DNA from: Acheta domesticus
Taxonomy: Eukaryota; Arthropoda; Insecta; Orthoptera; Gryllidae
Direction: 5' to 3'
Assembly (NCBI GenBank): GCA_031308135.1
Contig: JAHLJT010009419.1
Coordinates: forward strand, 180,142,739-180,206,738
Length of the DNA: 64,000 bases
The translations under genes were made by a program, and so were the position numbers. The first letter of the stretch is position 1. Each line of letters opens with the position of its first letter. Positions 14,128 through 25,190 of this stretch are shown one piece after another. The notes under the pieces are model-generated. The model saw only the letters and a program-made list of their open reading frames with translations. It was not told where the DNA came from and did not search any database.

Positions 14128-15914
14128 CAATATACGATACGTAGGAAAATAAATAAATTCAAAGAAACGAAACCGTGGGTGCAAAACACATATACAAGGA
14201 ATTCATTTGTATTTCCTTTCCTTCATAACACATTCAAACTAATTCCTATCTGCAAGTGACGTGAAGACAAGATCTGACTTTTGATGGTTCAATGCCATTA
14301 TATGGGACCTGATTGATGGTAATATTTAGGTTTGGATTCGTTGCCAACCTTATTTTAAATGTTATGTAAATCTCCGTGTAAGTTGCAGAACACAGACCTT
14401 GTATTAGGACATATTTCTGGATTCGAAGATATTCCTTGTTTTTTAGAATAGAGGCTTTAAAACTTCCGTAGAATTGTTTATAATGCCACGAACTATTACA
14501 ATCTGGATAGGTTAGTACGACATTCAACCATGGCCTCAAGATAAGGTTCAGCAGTGCTAACTTCATTTTTCTTCGTGACATATCAATCTTGCAGAACAGT
14601 CCGTGATACACTTCCAATGCCAAGAGCAGTTTGTATAACATTTCAACTTTGCTTTGTCCTGTCACATCAAAACAAAAATTTTAGAGACTGTAGATTACAA
14701 TATGATGGTTCATTAAAACAGATCTCCATAAGAGAAGCCCATGAGTCCATTTCTAATTTTAGAAACTATCTGTAACACTCATTACTTAATTCCTTTATCT
14801 TACACATTCCGTTCGCATACATGTGGTAAATTTATTTAAAATGCATGGAATATTAACCTGTATGTATCTTCGTGTGAGAAACGACCCAAGGGTAGTTCTC
14901 CTAGGCCAGCTCACGCGATGTGACATCTACTCTTTCTACAAGCGGCAAAGTGAAGTCATCAAGGCCATTGTTGTGACCTGAATCACCCACCGCGAGCGAG
15001 AGCAAACGATCCAACTTGTGGCTCTCGAGAGTGAGATGCTCGAACGATGAGCTAGCAAACGGAAGCGCTCTGTCGGAAGTGACTGATCTGGGCGAGGGCG
15101 GATCCGCGACAGCCCAGGAAGAATCAGCTGATTTAGTTATTTCATCATGAACTTAGACCACGAGCGCGTGCCGTATAGATTTTCCTGCCAGCTACTGATT
15201 TTTTTTTTCACTCTTGTTTCACCGGCTTTGATTATGTAATGGTTATCAAGCCATGCTACTGATCCCAAGTGCGTGGGTTCACACTCGATCAAAGTAGAGG
15301 GATTTTTGAGGTGCCAAAAATCGACGGCATGCATGCGGACGCTTGTCGGCATGTAAAACTGATCCCAGTAAAGGCACTTGGCTGATCCTGGCGAAATTAA
15401 AACCCTTTAGCAATTTAGCACCAAACAGAGTTTCGATTTGAATTACTGGACAAGATTGCGGATATTGCACCTTGACCTGCACTATCTGGTATTCAAATCA
15501 AACGTCAAAATTGGGGGTCTAGCGTCCCTAGAGACAGCAATGGCAAACTACCCTAGGTATTCTTGCTCAGGATATCTCACAAGAAAACGCTAGGGGTTTC
15601 TGGAGACTAGTCTACGCACCAAACAATACAGGCACTAAAAGAAGAACAATAAGACTTGTTTTCTTATATCTGTTGTCTGACCGGGATCTATATGCACTAC
15701 TCATCAGGTCATGAACTAAGGTATTATTTGCTTTGGTACATGAACTAAGGTATGCTTCTACATGTAAATGTACGGTACGGCAAGACTGCTTTGCTGAATA
15801 TTACGATTTCGACCCGGTTTGTCTCCCGAACTAGGTTATGGAGTCTCAACGTGTTAGCCGCCGTTACACCAACCGAAGCAGCATGTTTTTTAATTTTATT
15901 TATTCATTCATTAA
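14125..15914. other. Non-coding stretch
   Basis: No recognised gene or element. The 139-codon frame at 14246-14665 (minus) has no identifiable motif. A GC-richer patch at 14880-15120 contains no coding signal I can support. Confidence 0.45.
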
Positions 15915-16200
15915 CTTATTTGTGTCCCTGGAGTCACTCACGGACAGCGTGCTAGGTGTCTGTGAGGTGGTCCCGGGTTCGAATCCCAGCCGGAACAAAA
16001 ATGAGGCTGCAGCTTTCTGATGCAAATCGTAGTAGCTTATTCATAGCTGTATGACAAAACAAAAATCTCAGGCAGGCCAAGTAAGCTAGGTAGGCGATGG
16101 GAACGCATCATGCTCGCCATATATCTCCCTTACCCCAGGCGTGGATAATAAAAGCAGGGCCCTGTCCTGGGAATATCGGTAGCTGATAAAAGACGGATTA
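15915..16200 (+). mobile_element. Probable tRNA-derived SINE (B-box bearing repeat)
   Basis: A B-box-like GGGTTCGAATCCC sits at about 15970-15982 in the middle of tRNA-like sequence, preceded by a weak A-box region near 15935. The downstream body is unrelated to SINE-A or SINE-B as far as I can see. No tRNA cloverleaf can be drawn. It is called on the box alone, so confidence is limited. Confidence 0.4.
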
Positions 16201-16339
16201 ATCCGACCCTAAAATGTTAAATATATACACTTACCTATATATTTTTATTTAATATCGTAAACGGTAAAAAGCTGTATGACACGTATGGGGTGATTAGTAA
16301 AATCCGCACACGATTTCCTGAGCTTTAGAAACCCTACGC

Positions 16340-16578
16340 CAGTGGTGTCAAGGTCTTCTACTGGTGGCACTGGCACGCTTCGCGGCGCCGTAGCATGTCA
16401 CGAGCTTCTCTGCGCAACTAACGTCGAGAAAGGAACTATTAGTAGTAGTAACCCCGCCATTTTACAACAGTGATGGCGTTGTCTCTGGTGGCGGAGTGAA
16501 GAACTGCGTGGAGGGGCGATTTCGTCGTGGCACTCGTGCCACGGACTCCCGCTTGTGGCATCGACTTTGACAACACTG
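16340..16578 (+). mobile_element. hAT-type MITE, copy 1
   Basis: This is a 239-bp non-coding element whose ends are inverted repeats, CAGTGGTGTCAA on the left and the complement of CAGTGTTGTCAA on the right. It is flanked by 8-bp duplications, CCCTACGC (16332-16339) and CCCTACGT (16579-16586), differing at one base. An 8-bp duplication with CAGTG-type ends is the signature of hAT-superfamily insertion. A second copy in the opposite orientation lies at 38573-38784. There is no transposase, so it would rely on one supplied elsewhere. Confidence 0.85.
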
Positions 16579-16586
16579 CCCTACGT

Positions 16587-18407
16587 TCTCTTTCAACTTA
16601 GTTGAATTATGAATACAGATAGCAACAAGCGTTTTTGGCAATATTTGATAACACGGAATATTTACTCCCCAGTGATATAAACTATTTGCATTGGCAAATG
16701 ATCTACATGTTTTATTTGATAATAGAGCCGGCTAAATTTCTTTCCTTTTGCGTCTAGCAAAAGCAGCTTCACAAAACATGCGCAAATAGTGAAGCTACAC
16801 TTAGTCAAGCTAAAGGCCGACTTAGCATTTGCTCCAAAGAGCAAGGAAAAATGGACGAAAAACTTGACCCAGATTTGCCACATTTTTAGTCTTTTACAAT
16901 TTTATAATATAATTCTATTCTATAAAAGGTAACTAATGCATTTATATTACTAAAATAAATATTAATTTCTTATTTCATGCTCAGTAGAGTGTGTATTTGT
17001 GTAGAAACAATAATGTAATAATACGAATCTTCCTTGGCATTTAAACTTTGTTGATATTAATGGTTTAATGTCTTGTAACTGTTTTGTAAAATAATGTACA
17101 AAAAATATCATATGTGAATATTTATTAAGGAGATGTAGATACCGACACCTTACGAATATGATTTATACGTCATTTCTTGTATGTTTAGATACGTTAATGG
17201 CATTAGCACATGTTCTCTTCCATAGGTAAGTCAATTTTGACAAAAACCGGTGATGCGTTAAGTGGCATGACCAAGCAAGCAAGAGCAGCAGCAAGAGGCC
17301 GGCTGCCAGGGCATAATAATGACGTCGAATAGTTATTAACACGCTTTGATAAGAATTGGATAAAGTGCGATTTTAAAGAAAGTGTTGGTACGATGTGCAC
17401 GTGAAATTCACCAAATTACTTTATTACTTCGGGTCGTGAAAATTGATTTTCATTATACACAATTGTTGGATTATAAAACGTTGAACTTTACATATGAACT
17501 ATACTTCAAGGATTCATAAGGATGTCACTTATTAAAAGCCATAAATGTTTAAAGAAGGTCGATGGCTAATATTCGAGATAAAATTACATTCCCGTATTTA
17601 TTTATCACACATTCGCTTTAAAATTCTGAACACGTTTGATATTTTAATCATTCAGCATACCGCATTTGCTTCTTAAGGAGAAATCACAATCTATCACATC
17701 ACTTTTTCTACATTCATCTCCTTAGGTTTAGCTTTACATATATTGGAGGTGTTCACGGGATTTTCGATATTATTTCGGGCCTAGAGTATATCCTATGGAT
17801 AAAAAGGAACCGCTATCAAAAAATTTCCATAACCTATAAAAGATTTAAGAAAATATATATTATGTCTTTAAGGCAATTTAAATTTGTTACACGTATCATA
17901 CAAATTAATTGAAGCAATTAATTGTTAAATTAGTGGGTCATCCTTATTTTACTGACCTTTCCAATTGATTTTATTAAGTTGCATTGCGAAATAGTGTTGT
18001 TTACTTACAAGAGTAAATCTTTGATATAGCCCTGACCTTCAGTCTAAGCTTGTGGGCAGCAGAAGCGCCAATTTCTCCTAACAAGTGTTCTTACTAATGT
18101 TTGTCCACGATGTATGACAGTTCTAAGTGTAATCGAAAGCTTCCTTCGGCGCATTTTCGCAAACTTTTCTCTACGAAGAAGTGTTTCCAGTGTACGAGAG
18201 ACGGCGTTGCTGTTGAGGAGAGTACTCGACTTTGATGGCGCTAATGGGCGAAGGAGCATTACGTTAATGCAATATTCACCAGAAGGATGACAACATTGGC
18301 TGTACAGCAAATAAAATGTCGCCATCATTTTCCTCTCTTACATTTTCATCCTGGCGGAGAACGGTTGCTTTCTACTTGAGATGAATTAATACACATCTCC
18401 ATATTTA
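16587..18407. other. AT-rich non-coding stretch
   Basis: No gene or repeat boundary recognised. Only short unsupported frames are present. Confidence 0.5.
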
Positions 18408-18409
18408 TA

Positions 18410-18966
18410 CAGGATGTCCGGGGAGGAAACGTCGAAACTTTGAAAATAAGCTCTTAAGACAATATTAAGCATATTTTCTCTAATAGACCACATAGATATT
18501 CCGAATGGCTAAGCCGCAATAAGCACTCAAAAGTTGGTTTAAAAATATGCTTTCTGGGCAAAAATGTGCATTGTAGAAGCATATAAACACTACAAAAATA
18601 TTTAAATTGTTTATTATTAACAAAAGAAATAAATATATTTGACCGCAAAGAAAAATTAAACCGGAAATAAAAAAGTACCCAATTTACATAATTCGATTGC
18701 TTTTTTATATCTCGGTAATTTTTTCTTTCTGAACAAATGTATTCATTTCTTTTGTAAATGATAAACAATTTACATGTTTCTGGAGTGTTTTTATGCTTCT
18801 ACAATGCAAGTTTTGACTAGAAAGCATTTTTTTCAAACCAATTGTTGAGTGCTAATTGCGGTTCAGCCATTCGGAATATCCCATGTAGTTTATTAGGCAA
18901 AATATGCTTAAAATTGTCTTAAGAGCTTATTTTCGAAGTTTCGACGTTTCCTGCCCGGACACCCGA
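18410..18966. mobile_element. Palindromic TA-flanked MITE, copy 1 (full length)
   Basis: The left half (from CAGGATGTCCGGGGAGG) pairs with the right half (ending CCTGCCCGGACACCCGA) over almost its whole 557-bp length, so one strand could fold into a long hairpin. TA dinucleotides flank both ends (18408-18409 and 18967-18968), as expected for Tc1/mariner-type insertion. Internal landmarks are GTCGAAACTTTGAAAATAAG near the left end and its complement near the right. Related copies lie at 40501-40820 (half) and 61242-61799 (full). No transposase is encoded. Confidence 0.85.
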
Positions 18967-19144
18967 TATCTTGTAAATTATTCACGAACAATGAATTATA
19001 AGAGGGCTAATTATTAGATATTATCCGCGTAAAATGATACTTCCTCCAACGGCTTCATCTTTCCTTTCACAATTCTTTCCTCCAATCTTTAAAATTAATA
19101 ATAACAACTACTTTTAAGTTAATGTGATTCAGGCTACTCGATTG

Positions 19145-19440
19145 GGATGGCCGAGGTGGCTAAGAGCATGATGGCCGAGGTGGCTAAGGTACAGACTTAT
19201 CGCTTCGGTCCAAAGGGTCGCGGGTTCGAGTCCCTCCTTGAGCATGGTTGATTGTCCCTTGTCCTTCAAGAACGTATTCTCGCGGAAAGCCTCACTTTAT
19301 GAGGTACGAGGAGCTCGCAAGTGTGATGGTGTCTAGTGTATGGTCCAATAAGCGTTCTATCAGGACGTTGAAGGGTACCCGGCTGTCGGCTGGAAAAAGT
19401 CCAAGGAAAAAACATGATTCAGACTTACCAAGACATTGAG
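19145..19440 (+). mobile_element. SINE-B family copy with duplicated A box
   Basis: A tRNA-like head begins with GATGGCCGAGGTGGCTAAG, of which the core ATGGCCGAGGTGGCTAAG occurs twice in tandem (about 19147-19188). An excellent B box, GGGTTCGAGTCCC, lies at 19222-19234. The body (GAGGAGCTCGCAAGTGTGAT near 19308, then GGTGTCTAGTG) matches the copy at 35067-35361. The head resembles class-II tRNAs (Leu/Ser type), but an intact acceptor stem is not present, so it is a SINE rather than a tRNA gene. The duplicated A box is specific to this copy. Confidence 0.7.
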
Positions 19441-20434
19441 ATAGTATTGAGTATTTGTACATCAAATCTTCAGAGCCAGGTATTTGTATAATCCACTCTT
19501 TCTCTTATTTATGTGTACAATTGATGCTCCCTTCTTCACAGTAATGTTTGCAAATAAGTTTAATATTATATTTTAAAATACTTTTACTTTTCCCAATCCA
19601 TTTTAATGTACCTCAAAATATTTTGATTGTGTTATTGTTACAACGATTAAATTATGCCTTGCATAACCTTGGGGATACTTTCTTCACAATTCAAAATCAT
19701 AAGAAGTTTAAAGATTCTGTAATACTTGCAAGAGAGGTTGTATAATTCGTAATGAAAAGGGTAAATGAAGAAGCAACGCCTGAAATGATGGAAACTAGTG
19801 TCTAATTTGATTACAGCATTCACAACTATAAATCCAGGAGGGAACGCGGTAGTCTACGGATTACGACCTCCTTTCGCTTATTGCCCTGGCGATTTCAAAC
19901 CTCTTTGAAAGGTCAGTAACTTGTCTCCATCATTCTTTTCGAGATCACTGAGTGAACTGCGGTACCACCACTGGTATCACATCAGCTATAACTTCTCGAA
20001 TTATTAGTCACTTTCTTAATTTTCGAAAATGCCGTGTGTTCAACGAAAATTGAACTTATAATTTTTATGAGTTTTATTTGTTTTATTAAAAAATTAAAAA
20101 TTTGAGCCGCTTTTTAGAAATCCTGCTCTTCAAGCATATTTCTAATTTCGCTTCAAGAAAATTGCCTTGGCTTCAAGCACAAATTACGCAGAAAAATATT
20201 AATATTTAAAAATGTTCTTATTTAAAGATTTATTTTAGAACAGATTTCATTAAGAAAAAATCTGACATCAATTTTGAAGTTTTGCAATTTTAAACTTTTC
20301 CAATTTTAGCATAGCATGCTCTATTTTTATACAAGTACATTTTTATTTCAGAAAAACTTTAAAAACTCTTAAAAATAATTAATTTTAACCAAATCTTTTA
20401 ATCAAAACTTAAGCAAAAACTATTCATGTTTTTG
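19441..20434. other. AT-rich non-coding stretch
   Basis: No gene or element recognised. Confidence 0.5.
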
Positions 20435-20790
20435 AAACATTGTACGTGACCTTATTTAGGGATCGTCCTGAAAGAACAAATTTCATTTTTTTAAATGTCT
20501 ACTTTCAGTATTGTAGTTGTAAAAAGACGCCCAAAAATTTGAAACTTTGGAATTCTCAAAAATGCATCGAGTTCAACGAAGATGATATTTACTTCAAAAT
20601 TAAACAAAAATGTAAAGTTGCTTTTGGAGAAATTTTGAAAATATATGAAGGATCATCTACAGTACCTCCAAAATCATAATGACTACAGACGGACGGAAGG
20701 ACGGCCGGACGGACAAAATCATGACTAGGGACGTCACGCCTTAAACACATTTTTCGGTATAAAGAAGCTACAAAACGTGAATTCTGACTA
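20435..20790 (-). repeat. Dispersed repeat family C, copy 2
   Basis: Read on the minus strand it shows a GTCCGTCCGGCCGTCCTTCC run (near 20700), then TTTTGGAGGTACTGTAG. It ends with ATAAGGTCACGTACAATGTTTC (position about 20435-20456). This is the same block order as copy 1 at 4255-4710. The 79-codon open frame across it (20440-20679, plus) lies on the opposite strand to the repeat and is not supported as a gene. Confidence 0.5.
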
Positions 20791-22580
20791 CAGAACGAGT
20801 TAAAGAAGTCTACAGCGTATGGGAACAAGGTTTAGATGTAAGTTTTTATGACTAAAAATTTCCTCTTGCTGCTGCACCATTACAATTCTCTTTACTACGT
20901 AAGTAGAAGATGTAAAGATTGCTTTTGGTGTCATGAACTTCAGGGATGGCTCCTTCAATCCACATTTGGCTGGCCTGGAACTGAAGTGGTCTATGAAACA
21001 TTTTGGCTAAAATTGAGGTTATGGTAAAATTGATCAGAACAGGTGAACATCTATACATTTTAAGGGGTCTATGTCGTATTTGTTGTTGTAGGTGACTCAT
21101 AATAAAAGTACCACATTAGTATTGGAAGATGGTTTTAATGTAAGTTATTTCTTAAGTGGTTTAAGGCACATTTTTGTACCATAGAACATTTTAATTCCAG
21201 GCTAGTCATTTTTACTTAAGAATAGTTTACTTGACATTGTGTGATCTGGTACTAAGGTATTAGTATGGACAGGTACGATTTAATAGAATTAATAAAATTT
21301 CTTTTCATTTCTACTTAAAGGTGGAGATGACCAGAAATGTTAGATTGGTGAAGACAGAACGGTAGACTAATGGTTAGTTCTCAAACCCCAGAGAAAAAAA
21401 CAGTAGTAGATTAGTCACTCTGTGGTTGGAGTGGTGACGTCACTGACAGAGGCTGCGCGAGAAACTGGAAACCGGTTCATGGGTGCAACATCTTATTATT
21501 TACACAAACGAATATTTAGCATCATAATTTATGAGCATAGTTTCCGTGAACCTTAAATATGCTTGTTCCTGTTAACTATTCTTTTCCCACGCAGATCGTC
21601 AAGGAAAATCCTGGAAGACGCATTAGCGTGTTCAGGGGCGTTTGGGTGCTGGCATTGAACTTCCATTGGGACTGGAAGTTCCTTAGTCTTTCCGAGAGGA
21701 TGTTGCATGGACCAGGGCTATTCAAGGGTGGGATAAATGCACTTCTTCTCGGAGATCCACACCATTCAGGGGATACCATCAAACGTTTGGGAGTCAAAAA
21801 TAAAATCTTGAACATTAAGAATCAATTCCCTATTAATCATTAATTATTGTAATAATTGCAAACTCTTGCAATATTTAAATTTTCACTGAATGGAATATTA
21901 TGTTTTAGAAAACAACATAAGTGCAATACTGAGTTAGTATGATTAAAAATGCATTTTCCAACAATATTAAAAATTAAAAATGATAAAATGTAAACATTTT
22001 ATGAAGATATGTAGTAATTGACACAAATTGTGTTTGTTTACATTGATTTGTCTGGTAACAGAAATTTTCATACACTGAAAGAAAGCCCCACTCAACTCAA
22101 AAAATTAGCGCGTACATTTCAATTTCGCGATATTGTGTTTCAAACAATCGGTGATAAATAACATGGTAAATGTTATTATTATCATATTGTATTCTTAAAA
22201 TTTAAAAATAAAAATTGATGATAGAATATGAATGTAAATAAATGACAAGAAATATTAATACTCACAAACATCTTAAATAATAGAAAGGAATTGTGGTCAA
22301 TTTTAATAGGTATGGTAGAAATGTATTCATGGTAGAAATGTATCAATTTCTTTTCATTTCGGAATTTTTCGGTAATAATTTGAGAAAAAGTATTCTTAAT
22401 TCTAATCATCCCTCCCATTACCGAACAGTACCCTCAAAAGTAAATCTAAAATTTCATTTGACTTATTCACAAGTCACTATTCACTGGTATTTTTTTTCGA
22501 TTCATCTGACTACTGAAAAAGGAGGTAACGTATATGGACGTCCGTCCCTAAGAGTTAAATATTAATTTTACACGTCCTTT
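20791..22580. other. AT-rich non-coding stretch
   Basis: No recognisable gene or repeat. Overlapping frames on both strands at 21559-21843 carry no known motif. Confidence 0.45.
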
Positions 22581-22586
22581 GAAATG

Positions 22587-22620
22587 TATAAAAGCCGAGC
22601 GGGGGCAATTGTTTCAATCA
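22587..22620 (+). promoter_or_regulatory. Putative insect-type core promoter (TATA + Inr)
   Basis: TATAAAAG at 22587-22594 is followed 29 bases downstream by TTCAATCA (22613-22620), a fair match to the arthropod initiator TCA(G/T)T(C/T). The intervening GCCGAGCGGGGGC is GC-rich in an otherwise AT-rich tract. Spacing is near ideal for RNA polymerase II. No plausible first coding exon follows, so the transcript, if real, would start with an untranslated exon or be non-coding. Confidence 0.35.
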
Positions 22621-23924
22621 TAATTATACAATTCGTTAAGAAAACAAAAAAATATAATTTACCAGTTGTCGTTTTTTAGCCTAAATACGACAAACTCACT
22701 CATTGCGTGCTTCGTCGGCTCACTGCCTGTCGCAGCGCACCCACTGCTTGTGTGCAATAACTAGCTCCTATGAGCAGTTCCGTTAGCAAGCCTATTGTAA
22801 TGCATTAGACAATTATTCTTGAACTGCAAGTAGTTCACTATCTCCCCAGCAATCAACACCTCGTTAATATAATTATGTTATTAGGATTACACTTGCGATA
22901 GTCCGATATCTTCGACAATGATCAAATTAAGATAATGGAGGACTCGCGAGGGGAAAGCCCAAAGATAAAGATATGCATATAAATTTTGAATCCGCTTTTT
23001 CCTGTTAACTATTGCTTTCTCGTAGGAATCGTCAAAAACATCCTATACACACTGCTTATTTACATATTCTGATTAAAAAATGATTGATTAAAATATGACT
23101 TCTTTTTTGCTTTAGTAATGTACCGGTTCACTAAAAAATTTGCAAAAGACCGAAGACAATTTTTAATTTAACGTTGCCATTTTGTGTTCCAGGAGACATA
23201 GAGGATGAGATGGAATATTGGAAAGCGTCGGAAGCTATCATTGGTTGTGTCATTTCTTCTGACTAAGCACATCAATATCAGTATCTTAACTATGAGTTGT
23301 GGACCGCATAGACGCCATTTCGAGTTTATTCATTTTCTAAAGCCGAGACTATCAACGAACATTGAAGTTTAGGATCTTCCCCTGCGATCAAAATAGTTAT
23401 CTCCGTAATTACAGTGAGAGCACAACAGTTAAAACAAGGAGGCAGGAGAGAAAAGAAATTTCTTTCTATTTCCGGCATCAATTTGCTCGGCTTATTGTTT
23501 TTTCTACTTCATCTCTATTTTAAATAATTTAGTAACAAAACGTCCAACTACTATGATACAGTGTTTTGCTGTATTATCACTGTTTTAAAACAGCAAAAAA
23601 GTGTCTCATTGAAAGAATACTACTTTTGGACAGGACTAGGAAATGAAAAATGAATCTGCAATTATGACAAACTGTAGAGACAATTTCAGTTCTGTCTTAT
23701 GTCATGCTGTACGAGGTAGGTGGGTCACAATCTAAGGATAGTAAAATTTGGACACTTTGACAATAAAACAGCCGACAAGAAAAAGTACTTGCATCTTTTG
23801 AGCTCTAGTAGTATCGATAGATATTGAAGGTGTGGTAGCGAAACAAAATGAATAACGAAAAGCTTATTTAAGAGAGCGTGAGGAAAATCAAATGGAAGAG
23901 CACCATGAGAAAGAAAGTTGAGGC
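22621..23924. other. AT-rich non-coding stretch
   Basis: Nothing recognised apart from the possible promoter just upstream. Confidence 0.45.
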
Positions 23925-24385
23925 ACAATAGATTTATTGACTTATTGATTTATTGAAGGAAATATGTATAGGCAAGATCCATATAATGTATTCCCCCCTC
24001 CCAAATTAAAATATCGGTTTCCAATTCTCGCGGGTGCAACATCAGCCAGATCGATTGGGAAATATCAATTTTGGACCAAATATCCTCAAATATCCTTGTA
24101 CATGATTTAAATTATTGAAAAAATTATTTGCCAGCTTTGTAATAAAGGAAGTAATTAGTTCTATTGCAAGATCGTTGTGGAGGGTCTTATTGCTGACAAA
24201 CCAGGGGGCGTTTACTGTTATTCTTAAAAATTTTGTTTTGGAAGATTTGTAACTTGTTTAATGTGGTTGGGGCAGCTGAAATCCAAACAGGGCATGCGTA
24301 GATTAATATTGGCCGAAGAATAGATTTGTATTTGAATGGTTAAAGTGGAATGAATTTTTAGAGAAGAGTTACGGTTAAGAATTGG
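23925..24385 (-). pseudogene. Jockey-type LINE 3' fragment, frameshifted
   Basis: This is the C-terminal end of a non-LTR retrotransposon reverse-transcriptase polyprotein. Three consecutive minus-strand frames give one continuous family-like protein. The first reads PILNRNSSLK... (24385-24332). The second reads YKSILRPILIYACPVWISAA... (24330-24226), the LYK-x-x-(I/L)-RP-I-x-x-Y block typical of Jockey elements. The third reads VNAPWFVSNKTLHNDLAIEL... and ends at TGA 24044-24042. Single extra bases at 24331 and 24225 break the frame. A 3' untranslated part ends in AATAAATC-type repeats near 23930. The 5' side is missing from about 24385, the usual LINE 5' truncation. It cannot encode an active enzyme. 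Confidence 0.8.
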
Positions 24386-24659
24386 AAGCAACTGGCTTTA
24401 TCCACTTTTTCGTTACAAGGGCACGGCAATAAGAGTTTTTCTGCCGAAAATTCACCGCTTTTTCCTGCAGCGTTACATAACTTTCTTCTGCGTAAGCGAT
24501 AGGAAGCAAATAAAAGGAAACTGTTCGAATTACTAACTCTCTAATCCTGGTCGTCGTGGCCTGGTGACCGAAAGAAGCGTTGATCCCATCTGACACTAAG
24601 CCGCAAATCGCCACAACGCGACGCGACGCGTCAACGGGATTCGGCACGGCAAGTCGAGC
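24386..24659. other. Short spacer upstream of minisatellite
   Basis: No supported feature. The sequence changes from AT-rich to CpG-rich at about 24590. Confidence 0.4.
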
Positions 24660-25190
24660 GGTGAGGAGCAGCGGGTGGGGGGCGTTGAGGCCGTGGGCGG
24701 GGGACGGGGGCGTCGGCCGGGGGGCGGGGGCCGGGAGCGGGGCCGGGACCGGGAGGCGGGGGCTGGGGGCGGAGGCGGGGGAGTGTTGGGGGCGGGGCGG
24801 GGCGTTGGGGGCGGTGGGCGGGTGCGCTGAGCGCAGGAGCGTTGGGGGCGGGGGCGGGGGCCGGGGGGCGGGGGCGGGGGCCGGGGGCCGGGGGCGGGGC
24901 CGGGACCGGGAGGCGGGGGCTGGGGGCGGAGGCGGGGGAGTGTTGGGGCGGGGTGGGGCGTTGGGGGCGGTGGGCGGGTGCGCTGAGCGCAGGAGCGTTG
25001 GGGGCGGGGGCGGGGGACGGGGGCGTCGGCCGGGGGGCGGGGGCGGGTACCAGGGCCTGGGACCGGGAGGCGGGGGCCGGGGGCGGAGGCGGTGGAGTGT
25101 TGGGGGCGGGGCGGGGCGTTGGGGCGGTGGGCGGGTGCGCTGAGTGCAGGGGCGTTGGGGGCGGTGGCGAAACGGGGGGGGGCGGTGCAT
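24660..25190 (+). repeat. G-rich minisatellite with ~156-bp higher-order unit
   Basis: The plus strand is dominated by GGGGGC/GGGGCC tracts. A marker segment GGGTGCGCTGAG(C/T)GCAGG recurs with its T at 24823, 24979 and 25136, giving a higher-order period of 156-157 bp. Several frames stay open on both strands because stop codons are almost impossible in this composition. The resulting proline/arginine- or glycine-rich frames are not called as genes. Repeated G-runs make G-quadruplex formation likely. Confidence 0.9.

Noticed and set aside
14246..14665. 139-codon minus-strand frame
   Set aside because: No family motif, no homologous copy in the window and no promoter or splice support. It could be an exon but cannot be defended.
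19200..19236. Functional tRNA gene
   Set aside because: Good A and B boxes, but the acceptor stem does not pair and the A box is duplicated. The body matches a SINE copy elsewhere.
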